Shown here: positions 21,314 to 32,949 of the stretch, piece by piece
Position numbering within the stretch: the first letter of the stretch is position 1
How the letters are laid out: each line of letters starts with the position of its first letter
Assembly (NCBI RefSeq): GCF_000143415.4
Contig: NW_003314272.1
Location: 1,203,518 to 1,267,517, forward strand
From: Selaginella moellendorffii
Lineage: Eukaryota; Streptophyta; Lycopodiopsida; Selaginellales; Selaginellaceae
DNA: 64,000 nt
Reading direction: 5' to 3'
Notes under the pieces: model-generated
The model's database searches: none
What the model saw: only the letters and a program-made list of their open reading frames with translations
Told to the model about the DNA's origin: nothing
Program-made: the position numbers and the translations under genes

Positions 21314-21320
21314 TTTTATA
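21314..21320 (-). promoter_or_regulatory. TATA box of expansin copy 1
   Basis: The minus strand reads CTATAAAAGC here, 163 bases upstream of the ATG at 21151. The same position in the duplicated flank near 18690 is mutated to ctttacag. Confidence 0.55.
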
Positions 21321-22633
21321 GGCCCGGGAAAGATAGTGAAAACAAATCAAAATGCCCAGTGAGGGGATCTATTGTAGCTCATGTGGGACTACTGTATGAA
21401 ATGAAAAAGAGAGAAAAAAAAGTTGGTGCACCAACATGCAAGTGACTTATCCATTTTTTTTTCTTTTTTTTCTTTTCAACGAGCCTCCCCATGTGCAATA
21501 AGAGATCACAAAATGGCCTTATCATATCAACGAACAACCGAACAAGATGCCTAGGATCCCTCTTTTGGATTCCTTAAGATTTACACTCTATATCATATCA
21601 GAAGTTGGTACAGTTGATATATATTTGTATGCTACAAAGAAGGGTTTCTCCCACAGCCATGATTATAACAACGGTAGCTCTGCCACCATTTTACTTGGGT
21701 GTCAGGACATGTAAAAGAGTGAGGAATTGCACATGTTTTGGCTCTGCAGCGGCGCAGCGGTTGCATTTCGGTAGGGAGACCGTTTCGCAGCGCATTGAAT
21801 CTGTCTAGCCGAGCACAAAGTGACAGAAAAGAGAGTTCTGGGGCCCCATTCTGAGACCGGGAAACTGGGTCAGTCACAGAGTTTCCAATTGGAGAGTTAA
21901 CTTTTTTTAGTTCTCAATCAATTTCTGACACAAAGTCTAGAGAGCGATCGAAGAGAGAAGCTTTGAATCTTGGATAGGACTGGGCATTTCGTCGGTGGCC
22001 ATGACATTTGCTGTCTGACGTTTGATGAATCTTTTCATGCAACATGGTCTCCAACCCGAAAGCTTGTGGGGAATTGGAAGACACCCTTTGGAATCCGAGG
22101 GCTTTGAAGTTTGTGTGGCCGGTTTGGTGTGCAGTGGGGTGGTTTGTTGATTCTGTTTTCATGGGTACCAGACGTGTCTGTAGCGCATTTGACAAACTTG
22201 CAAAACAGCAAACAGAAGGTGAGTGCGACGCACAATCACGCAGCCTGTGGGAAAAAGAGAGAGAGAGAGAGAGAGAAAAGAAGAACCAGAAAGCGATCAC
22301 ATGTGCTATCACATGGATGAGGTATTACCAATTCTTTATGCAAATTTCATGAAATCCCCGGAATCGAATCGTTTGGGGGCGAGAGTTAACGAGGCGAAGA
22401 ATCATGTGGTGAGTTTGGTCAATCCCATGTGTTCGCTGCACTAACTGGTGGTGTTGTTTCAACAGCCCAGCAGCAGCTGCACACTGCTGCACGCCGCACT
22501 GCATTGCACTGCACACAACTGTGTAGTGTTGTTGTCACAAACCACGAACTTTTTCTTTTTCTTTTTTTTTCTGATCACCCATGTTCAATGAATATATAGC
22601 AACAACCAGACTGCCTTTAAGTGCCTCTTTGAC

Positions 22634-22640
22634 TATATAA
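22634..22640 (+). promoter_or_regulatory. TATA box of expansin copy 2
   Basis: TATATAA at 22634-22640, 145 bases before the ATG at 22785. The stretch between 22000 and 22600 holds a GA run (about 22257-22278), a ctgca-rich patch (22466-22520) and a T/C-rich run but no gene. Confidence 0.5.
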
Positions 22641-22784
22641 GCAAAGCACCTCCAAGCCACCCCAACACCATCAATTCATTCATTGGTTTCCTCCTTTTAA
22701 CTCTCCTCTTGGGCAGCTCCGGTCACATTCTCTTCTCCCAAGTTTTTTCGTTGATTCTTTTCGCATACACATTTTTCCAAAGGC

Positions 22785-23729
22785 ATGGCGAACAAGTGGG
22801 CTGCAATGATGAAAGTCTGTGCGGTGTTTGCCGCTGCCGCGCTCATGCTCCTGCGGCGAGTGCATGGAGATGGAGGCTGGCTGGACGGAGCGCACGCAAC
22901 TTACTACGGAGGGAGCGATGCGTCCGGGACAAACAGTGAGATCCCTTGAAAACCTCCCCTGTTCTATTCTCTTCTGGTTTCTCATTCGCATTCTCTTTCC
23001 TCTCCTTGCCAGATGGAGCTTGCGGCTATGGAAACCAGCTGAGCGCCGGCTACGGCTACATCACCACCGCCCTGAGCACTCCGCTCTTCGAAAACGGCGA
23101 CATCTGCGGAGCGTGCTTCGAGATCCGGTGCGCCGGTGGCGCGGGATGCCTGCCGGGCAATCCCTCCACCGTCGTCACCGCCACGAATCTCTGCCCCCCA
23201 GGGAGCAACGGTGGCTGGTGCGACCCGCCCAAGCCCCACTTCGACCTCTCGCAGCCCGCATTCAGCAGGATCGCGAGCATCCCGAATGGCCACGTTCAGC
23301 TCCAATACAGGAGGTAAGAGAGAGCGCTCACTCACTGCTTAACTCACTCACTCTCACTCAGCTGACTAAATGACTTGAGTCGTTGACTAGTTCACCTTTT
23401 GACTTGACGATGACTATCAATGCAGAGTTGCGTGCGATAGGCAAGGGGGGATTCGCTTCACGGTCAACGGCCACACCTTCTTCAACCTTGTCCTGGTGGA
23501 GAACGTTGGCGGTAGCGGCGACGTGGTGGCAGTGGAGGTGAAGGGCTCCGCCACCGGGTGGCGGCAAATGCAGAGGAACTGGGGCCAGAACTGGCAAGAC
23601 ATGGGCGACCTTAACGGCCAGGCGCTCTCCTTTCGGGTCACCGGGAGCGATGGGAAGGTGGTCACGTCCATGAATGTGGCTCCCGCGGACTGGCAGTTTG
23701 GGAGAACTTACAGCGGCGGCCAGTTCTGA
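22785..23729 (+). CDS. EXPA: Alpha-expansin (copy 2)
   Basis: Exons 22785-22935, 23013-23313 and 23426-23729, all with GT-AG junctions and the same phases (1 and 2) as copy 1. The protein is about 251 residues. It starts with an unusual signal region: basic start, then [16 protein letters not shown], with two arginines at the end of the hydrophobic stretch. Domain 1 has [38 protein letters not shown] and HFDLSQPAF. Domain 2 has [30 protein letters not shown] and [13 protein letters not shown]. It would be a secreted wall-loosening protein. It is head-to-head with copy 1 (21151 minus, 22785 plus), so the 1.6 kb between them is a shared divergent upstream region. It also forms the left half of the expansin+peroxidase block duplicated to its right. 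Confidence 0.92.
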
Positions 23730-23955
23730 TCAGCGAGAGATCCACGAACACAAATTCCATAGCTCTAGGGAGATTGGAGAAAGCGTGATTTTTGAAGAGG
23801 AGGTGACGATACTGGCACCCACTTCGCAGCGAAACCCGATTCTATACACATCCATTTGTATCAAACAAAGCGATCAATGACACGTCGATTTATTTTATCA
23901 GCGCTCTTCCAATTCCAAGGTTTTGGAAGACAAACCTTCCACCCTTGTTGATATC

Positions 23956-25132
23956 CTAGAAGGACGCAACGTCTCCCACTTCGGTGGTGATCCTGGAGTT
24001 CACGACCGAGCACTTCTTCCTTATCTCCCCGTTGGCTCTCGTCTTCCACTCGATGTTTCCCATGTTGATCATCGACTGCGCGAACATGGAGCGGAACGTT
24101 GGCGGGTTCTGAGCGAGCGAGTTGATGAGATTGGCAGCGTCCGGGTCGGTTCGGAGCACCGCGTCCGACGAAAGCAGCCCCCTGTTGGCCTCGAGGTTCC
24201 TGTAGTAAGCATTGTCGAAGCTAAACTCCGAGTTCCTGTCCAGCGCCACCGTCGGGCTCGGGTTTGCTCCCTGCGGGCAAATCCGCCGGAGCTCCTCACG
24301 GTACGTAGCGTCCAGGCTTGGGTCGGGACGTCCGGTGTTGTTAAAGTTGTAAACACGAGTCTCGACGAATCTACACTTCGCGCGACCAATGGTGTGTCCG
24401 CCTGTTATTGCAATGTTAGTGGAGAGTTCTAGCTTCAAGAGAAGCTTCTTACCGGAGAGCAGCACGAGGTCATGAACTGACAAGCCTTTGCCCCTGAAGA
24501 TGTCTCTCAGCCGACTGAACGAGGAAGCGGGACCCGGTAAGCTGTTGGCTTCTGTTCTGCTAGAGATTCGTCCGTCAAGGCGACCCGTTGGCACCGTGTA
24601 GAACATCCCTCCAAACTACATCAATCAGACTCGGCGATGAGCAACAAAGTCAAAAAGGGAAAATCATACGTAAGTCGTCGCGTCCCTGGCAGCAAAAGCG
24701 AGCACATCCGCACAGCTCACAACTCCCGGGCACACAGCCTCCAGGCGAGTTTTTGCGGCCTCGATAATATCGAAACCACGAGCAGAGTTGTTGTTCCCGA
24801 GCGCGAACATCTCGACATCTCTGCCATCAGTAGGAGTGGATTCCAAAAGTATCGATCCATCGCACCCCTGGACAAATGAGTCACATTCGTTACAACTCAC
24901 ATACATAAAGCTTAGACGATGAACTTACCTGGACAAAGCAGTCATGGAAGAACAAGCGGATAATCCCGGCTGGTGCTGTTGGATCCCAGTCAGCTGCACT
25001 CTTGACAGTGGCCGCGACTATCTGTTCAGCGCTCGGACAAGATCGAGCATAGCTGTGAAGAGAATCGGGAGCAGACGCAGAACAAGCTGCTGCTACGAGG
25101 AGTGCAAGGCAGAGAAGTTGCATTGAAGCCAT
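23956..25132 (-). CDS. Class III peroxidase (copy A)
   Basis: Four exons on the minus strand: 24929-25132, 24670-24867, 24453-24615 and 23956-24401; introns are 51-61 bases. Splicing restores every family motif: [15 protein letters not shown] (distal His and first Cys pair), [29 protein letters not shown] (proximal haem His) and a C-terminal region with [16 protein letters not shown]. The N-terminus is a signal peptide ([18 protein letters not shown]). Length is about 336 residues, normal for the family. Such secreted haem enzymes use hydrogen peroxide to oxidise wall phenolics, or release reactive oxygen. The gene is tail-to-tail with expansin copy 2 (stop codons 227 bases apart). A TATA-like run lies at about 25162-25170. 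A near-identical copy is at 26148-27342. Confidence 0.92.
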
Positions 25133-25161
25133 AGAGCTAATGCAAAGCCAAGCTTCTGAGG

Positions 25162-25170
25162 ATATATATA
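25162..25170 (-). promoter_or_regulatory. TATA box of peroxidase copy A
   Basis: An atatatata run lies about 30 bases upstream of the ATG at 25132. Peroxidase copy B has the matching catatata run near 27385-27393. The close spacing implies a very short 5' leader. Confidence 0.45.
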
Positions 25171-25439
25171 TACATACGCCACACACCATGCACACGCAGG
25201 CGCCCACCCGAGACTCCGGGGGCTGCTCAAGGAAGTCTGGTTGCTCTGCGTGGTCGTGGAGACACATACACCATCGGCCGCCAGCTGTGGACCGAATAGA
25301 AAATGAGTGTGCTGTCCTTGGTACATGAACTTGTAAGACGAGCTTGGCTTTTGCGTTGCTTTCTCGATTGACGAATATTAGTGTGTCTAATGACCTGTCC
25401 TTACTCTCAGCTGGGCCGATGGAAAGCTTTTTAGACCAG

Positions 25440-25750
25440 CTATCTCTCTACAATAAAAGGTGTATACATACTTTGTTCGCGTGCATGTCCACGTCAAAGT
25501 GCAACGGGGACAGGGGTGGTGGTGTGGACATGGGAATTTCGGCGTTACCTTGTTGTCTTTGCTCGCCCACTTATCCATCGCTCCAAGTTCCGTGTCGAGA
25601 CCTTGTTGTTGGCTTGAATGAACGTACGATACGCTTTAGCGTATCGTGTGGGCCGCATTCTTGCTCTTGTAGCCGCAGTCGAGAACTGCGAGGCGTCATC
25701 TTGTTGACGGCTTGTGCGGTCATCCTTTTGCCTTCGTCAACTTCGTTCCC
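25440..25750. other. Upstream region of peroxidase A with a perfect hairpin
   Basis: The stretch at 25410-25520 matches the upstream region of peroxidase B near 27810-27960 (agctgggccg, gctttttag/aaaccagct, ctttgttcRcgtgc). At 25626-25647 there is a perfect inverted repeat, ACGATACGC-TTTA-GCGTATCGT. No gene is seen. Confidence 0.5.
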
Positions 25751-25751
25751 C

Positions 25752-26000
25752 CATGAATCTCTGTCCCCCGGGACGGCGGCTGGTGCGAGCCCACCAGCAG
25801 GATCGCGATCATCCCAAACGCCACGCATCCACACAATTTAATCAATAATGTCGTTGGGTGAAGGGCCACACCTGCTTCAACCTTGGCGGCAGCGGCGACC
25901 TGGTGGCGGTCGAGGTGAGGTGGCCATTGGTCATGTCCTTGAACGTTGCGGACTGGCAGTTTGGGAGAACTTACAGCGGTGGCCAGACCACGCTCTAGAG
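25752..26000 (+). pseudogene. Dead alpha-expansin (duplicate of copy 2)
   Basis: Short, scrambled pieces of expansin copy 2 remain in order: atgaatctctgtcccccggg...ggctggtgcgagcc (end of domain 1), agcaggatcgcgatcatccc, gggccacacctgcttcaacctt, ggcggcagcggcgacctggtggcggtcgaggtg, and gcggactggcagtttgggag close to the end. Exon 1, most of exon 2 and much of exon 3 are gone. The match continues through the 3' flank into peroxidase copy B. So this is the decayed expansin half of a duplicated expansin+peroxidase block. Confidence 0.8.
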
Positions 26001-26147
26001 AGTGATTTTTGAAGAGGATCGAACCCCGATTCTATCCGTATGAAATATTTTCACAGTTTACAAAGTGATTCAGTGACACATTGATTTATTTTTCCAGCGC
26101 TCTTCCAATTTGCCAAGACAAACCGTCCACCCTTGTTGATTGATATC

Positions 26148-27342
<1,195 letters not shown>

Positions 27343-28028
27343 AAGAGCGGAACTGCGAATGATGAAAAACCAAGCTTTATGAGGACATATATACGCCACG
27401 CACCAGACACATGCCAGCGGCCACCCAAGACTTTAAGTCCAGTTTGACAACTATGGGGGCTGCTTGAGGAACTCTGCTTGGTTTGCGTGGTCATGGTGGA
27501 CGTGGGAGCCACACAAACAGTCGGCTGCCAACAGTGGACCGAATAGAAAATGAATTTGCTGCAGCCTTTTTTGATAATTGTGAACTGGTAAGACGAGCTT
27601 CGGCTTTCATTTGCGTTTGTTCTTGGACTGATTTGCCTGATGACTTGTCTTTCTTAGCCTCGTAGAGCCATGTAATCTTCACACCGACACGCCAAGTCTG
27701 TACAGCCAAAGATTTATCTTTTAGGATATGCATATGGTACTGTACGATACCGCGAAGATGTTGAGGAAAGTTCAGCTAGTGAGGTGTAGTCACTCTAGGC
27801 AAAAGAACGCTTTTAAAGCGAGCTGGGCCGGTAGCAGCTTTTTAAACTAGCTGCCTCGTCACTGGATGGTGTTCTTGTCAATCACTTCGGCTAAGATGCT
27901 TACTTACTTTCGCTTTGTTCACGTGCCTGTCCTCGTCAATGAAGGGCAACTGAGTGCTGAGCTTGTGGTCGAAAGTATTGCCCCGTGCTATTCATGCGGC
28001 CGATATAATAGCTCGAAGAGAATCAAAA

Positions 28029-31000
28029 TCATTCAAGGGATGAATTCGACCAGTACTCTGCTACTAATCGGCAAAACAGGGAGGATTTGTTCCCCAACAG
28101 TTTTGCAGGTCTGTCGAACTCCATCAGTAATCCTGAAAAGATTCACTCAGAGGTGTAAGTATTATCGCCCCGATGGGTTCTGCGTACCATCTTCAAGCGC
28201 CAGAACCATGTCGCTACTAACCACAGTTGGGATTCTGTGAGCGACTGTGATCGTTGTGCATTTGCCAAACTCGTCTCCGAGCACTTTTTGGAGAACTGCG
28301 TCGGTGGTATTGTCGATGGACGCCGTTGCCTCGTCAAGCACCAGGATCTGGCTGCGCTTTAAAAGCGTACGAGCCAAGCAAAACAATTGTCTCTCTCCCA
28401 CGCTCCAGTTCTCGCCGTCGTCTCCAACTATGAAAATGTAGCTGTCACTCTCGGCTTCAAACTAAAGAGAGCCTTACCAAAGGACTCCAGCTTGAGATTT
28501 TTTTCTCTCACACTTTCTCCAAGTTGGCATTTATCCAAGGCCTGCAACATACAACAACAGTCGTAAAGAAAACGATGAAATAAAATCGATCGACCTCCCA
28601 AATCTTTTGATCAGTGTACTTAGAAAACGGATCCAGGTTGAAGCGGACGGTGCCACGAAACAATGTTGGTTCTTGAGGGATTATACTCACCCTAGATCTC
28701 AAGGCTGTAACGCCAATGGTCATAATATCAACTCCATCTATAAGTATTCGTCCACCGGCTGGATCAATAATGCGAAAGAGCGCACTAATGAGAGTAGTCT
28801 TTCCGCTGCCAGTCCGTCCTACGACTCCGACTTTCTGACCACTTTCAAAAGTACACGTGATGCCACGAAGCACGAGAGGTGCGTCTGCACTGTATCTAAT
28901 CTGGAAAACAGGTATGGTGGAAAAAGAACTATAATGAAAGTGCAATACCTGGAGGTTGTGAAGTTCTACTTTCCCCTCACTGGGCCAAGACGGCCAGAGT
29001 CCAGTTTTAGAGGAAGTTTCAACAGGTAAAGATAAGTACTGCTTAATTCGTTCGACCGAAATAATCATGTTAGCCAGGTTGCACTGGTTTTGCACGCTCG
29101 CAACCTGAGAATTGTTTAAAGACAGACCGTAAGAAAGTACAAGCCCAACAAATCCTGGGAGTAAAGAAAAGAGATCAGTCAATTCACGAACACGAACGAT
29201 CGTACCGCTCACCAGGAGAAATTGTACCAGGGGGCAAAATAACCATAATCAACGCGGAGGAGCAAAGAACAGCAGACCACAGCGACTCCAGCCTTTGAAT
29301 AAGCCACTCTCTTGCAGCAAAATTGTGGAAGAAAGGACTCGTATTAGTGTCAATCATATCCAGAATCTTCCTCGTGAAATCCTCCTGCTTGCGGAAAGCT
29401 CTTATTGTAGTAGCACCTGACATAGCTTCTCCGAAGTAGTTCAAAATCGGTGCCTTTGTAGTTCCGTTGATTCTCATCAGCTCACGAGCAGATGCCAAGT
29501 TATAAACCTGGCCTTGACACAAGATTTAAACAGTCAGTTCTCAGAAACCAAATGCTCTGTTACCACCTGTAAGAGTCTGTTGATGTACATCATGGGGACA
29601 ACGATCACCAGAATCTGCCATGTTACAGAAGATGTCATTCCCAAGTTAGCTAAAGCACTCAGGAAGGCCGAGATTGAAAACCCAAAGGAAAACGGAATAT
29701 CGAGGTCCAAGATGCTCAAGTCCACTGAGAGCTGGCAAGTCGAAGTTAGTTTAAGTAGTGAACAGGAAGAAACCATTACCCGACTTAGTATTCGGCCGCT
29801 TGGTGTGGAATCGAAAAAAGACATTGGTGCTGAGAATAAAGAATCCATTGTGCTGTTGAAGAACGACCTCGACGCTGCCAGTCCCATAATAACAATGAGA
29901 ACCGATCGAATGAAGAGGAAAGCTCCCGTTGTCAACCCAATTGCAGAATACACACCTATGAGTTTTCCTGTATTTGTCTCTGAACTTTCAACCTCAGAAG
30001 CCATCCACCAGTTAGAAGCCATCTGACCCGAGAGAAAGACAATGTATGAAAGTGTGGATAGCCCGTAGTAAAAGAATCCGTTGGCTTGCTTCATGTAGTC
30101 CAAGTAGGCAGCATTACCAAATTCTTTCTTCTCGTCCTTGGTTAGCTGATTAAACTTCGAAGCTTCAGGTGTGCAATCTTCACCTTTCCGATGCTGAAGA
30201 CCCGTCTTCTTCGATACGGTTGTCGTGCCTCTCGCGTCCAAAGTGGACATTACATCCTTGTGTGCCATCACGAGATCCCGAAACACGGCGCCTCGCGCAA
30301 GAAGGTCATCATAATTTCCAGACTCCAAAACTTCTCCATTCTGCATCACCTGCATGAGCCATCAAGCGATGATAATCGCGGAAAGCACAAGTACAACACT
30401 CACCAAGATGGCATCAAACTTTTGAAGAAACTCGACTTGGTGCGTCACAAGGATGACAGTCTTCTGAGACAGAACTCCAAGAATACAGTTCTGCAGGGCA
30501 TCACAAGTAAGAATTGAAAAGCTGTACAAGGTCAAGTACCTTGAAAAGCGAAGATCCGGTTTGTGCATCCACGGCACTAAACGGAGGTAAACAGACGCGT
30601 CTTGATAAACTGCACGAGCAAGTTGAATGCGTTGCTTCTGCCCGCCGCTCAAGTTAAGTCCCCTCTCTCCGATCTCAGTCAAGTCACCGAAAGGAAAGCT
30701 TTCTATGTCCTTGTCCAATTCGCAAGCTTTCAGAGCCATAGCATAGCGATTATTGTCCATATCCATGCCAAATAAAACGTTGTCCCTGACTGTTCCAGAT
30801 TGTACCCATGCTACCTGAGCCACGTACGCTATACTACCAGAGACTTTAACCTGCAAGTGAAAGGAGAAACATCCAAAGGCATTAGTATAAGTATTTTTTT
30901 CTTCTAATTATTGTACCTTTCCGTGTAGAAGGGGAACTTCTCCTAGGATAGAGAGAAGTAATGTCGACTTCCCAGAGCCAACCTCACCGCACACTGCCAC

Positions 31001-32716
31001 CCGTGATCCGTTGTGGACGGTCAGGTTTATATCTTTCAGCGTAGATGCCTCAGCTTTAGCCTTGCCTTCGTCCGGGTCCCAGCTAAGGCTGGCGTTGTGC
31101 ATATGAATGTCGACGCCATCGCCACTAACGTCTCTTTCGATAGCTTTAGGATCAAGCTCTTCGTCTTGTAAGAAAGTTGAAACCCTTCCGAGGGAAACTC
31201 GTACTTGAACGATTGCGGAAATCACTTCCGGGACCAGCCTGATCGGCTCCTGGATTATCCTGAAGGTGGCCAGTGTCGTAAACACGTTGCTCGCATCCAG
31301 CGGGTACCCCGTAAGCCAGCAAACGATGAAAGTGCTCGTCGAAACCAGGACCGGCAGCAGCCAGAAGATGAAGGCGTTGTAAGTTTTGCGGTACTGGACT
31401 TTGGACAGCCACACCAGCTCTTCGCCCCTCAGCTCCTTGATTCGGGCTTTAAACATCTCTTCCCAAGCTTGCAGCTTCACAGTCTTCATGTTTCGCAAAA
31501 TGGCGGAAGTAGCTCTCATTCTCTTGTCCTGAGCACTCATGAGGCCGTTCTGGAACTTCCGCTGGAGCCTGGCCATGGGCCTGTTGGCCAGCATGGAGAG
31601 TCCTATGACCGTGAGACCTGCGAACGCTGGCGCCGTTCCAACCGAATGCACGAGAATTGCCCCTGCCATCGCGATCTGAAGCGGAGTAGTCCACACAACA
31701 TGGACCCAGTAGCCGAATTCTCCTATCCTGTAAGCGTCCACAGCCATGTAGCTTATCACCTCGCCTGTCGCGTGAGTTCTCCGAGCGAGGCCCGAGAGCT
31801 TGAGCTGCTTGCTGTATAAAACTCCCATAACCGCGGATCGCATTCGCATTCCCAGCCTCTTGCTTCCGAAAAGCCACTGCCTCTGGGAGACCGACTCCAC
31901 CGCCTTTCCCAGGAACAAAACCAGCACCAGAAAATACCCCTGTGAGACGTTGCCACCCTTTGCTGTGCTCGCCACGAAAGTTTTGAGGACGAGAGGACCA
32001 GCCGTCACAGTGACACATTTTCCCAATGCGTAGACGCCATTCTGGAGAAAGTTTTTCCAGTAGCACCGTCCGAGGGTCCAAAACAAAGATGGCTGGCTGC
32101 TGCTGCTGTTGCTGCTACTCCAGAGCTCCACAAAAGCCTTGTAATTTGTGTCTGCTCGATCCTCTGGAGCCACTCGAGGCATGTCCTGCTCTTCCAAAGT
32201 CTTTCTACTTCCCAGAGCTAGCAAAGGATTGAGCCACAGGAAATAGAGACGGCTGATCCATCCAGCTCCACTGATGAGGCAAACATTCTTGCTTCGAGCT
32301 TCGTCGTGTAGAAGAAGAGGCTCCTGGAGCCTAGCGCGTGCCTCTTCTTCGCTCTTCTTCTCTTTGATCGCCAAGAAAAGCAAGCTGATTGGAAATGCCG
32401 CAATATCCAGCACGAGCTTCCAGAATGCCGGCCCTGTTTCCTGCTGTGATCGATCACTAATCCTCACCACGGCCACGGCCGCCAAGCCCGTGGCAATCGC
32501 CGCGGCGCAAACCCTGACGTATTTCCCCGGAATCCGCCTCAGAGCGGCCGATGCAGCAAGAACCAGCCATGCCGATCCCTGCATTGTCGCGGGAATCCAT
32601 CGCAGCGCCGGCCAGAGACGATTCTCCGCCAGAACGATCGCGAGATAGAGAAATCCCGCGGTGGCTGCCAACGTACCAGTGCAGATTCGAAGAAGCGCTT
32701 CCATCACCGCCGACAT
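28029..32716 (-). CDS. ABCC: ABCC (MRP-type) transporter; NBD1 damaged by a 10-bp deletion
   Basis: Eleven exons on the minus strand: 30917-32716, 30540-30850, 30404-30490, 29780-30349, 29567-29731, 29213-29507, 28949-29154, 28595-28900, 28478-28541, 28188-28427 and 28029-28132; all junctions are GT-AG. I start at ATG 32716; 32704 is also possible. The order is N-terminal hydrophobic segments, TMD1, NBD1 (GEVGSGKST Walker A, LSGGQKQR signature, THQVEF H-loop), TMD2, NBD2 ([29 protein letters not shown] Walker B, AHR) and a C-terminal [10 protein letters not shown] tail. Full-size plant ABCCs move glutathione and other conjugates, mostly into the vacuole. Exon 2 is 311 bases, 10 short of a multiple of three that fits: right after DASVYL the expected LDDP Walker B is missing, and the frame shifts before [10 protein letters not shown]. 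As read, the protein ends early, so this may be a pseudogene or a defective allele. About 1385 residues without the deletion. Confidence 0.88.
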
Positions 32717-32949
32717 TGCTCGCGCTTGCTGGAGAACCGCCAGCTCCCGGAAAACTCCAAGCACGCACTGACAAAGGAAGAAGATCCCAAAATCATCATA
32801 AACCCTAAATTACGGACAAGGTGGAGGAGGGATATGCTTAGTACTGAAGAATCTATTGGTCTTCTTTCTTTAAACTTTACGATGATCAAACAAGCTAAAG
32901 GAGCTTCTTGTTTAGAGGTTAATCAGTATCTTATACAGAGTAAATGCTG

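Noticed and set aside
23923-24432. Long open frame on the plus strand (169 codons), and its twin at 26133-26633
   Set aside because: Both lie opposite the last exon of the peroxidases and mirror it; GC-rich coding sequence leaves long antisense frames. The minus strand carries all family motifs.
30540-30610. A hidden small intron as explanation for the missing Walker B
   Set aside because: There is no excess sequence to splice out; bases are missing. The exon is exactly 10 short of the length that keeps frame.
31205-31819. 204-codon plus-strand frame and 210-codon minus frame at 31449-32081
   Set aside because: Both are out-of-frame shadows of the first ABCC exon, which is open for 600 codons in the true frame.
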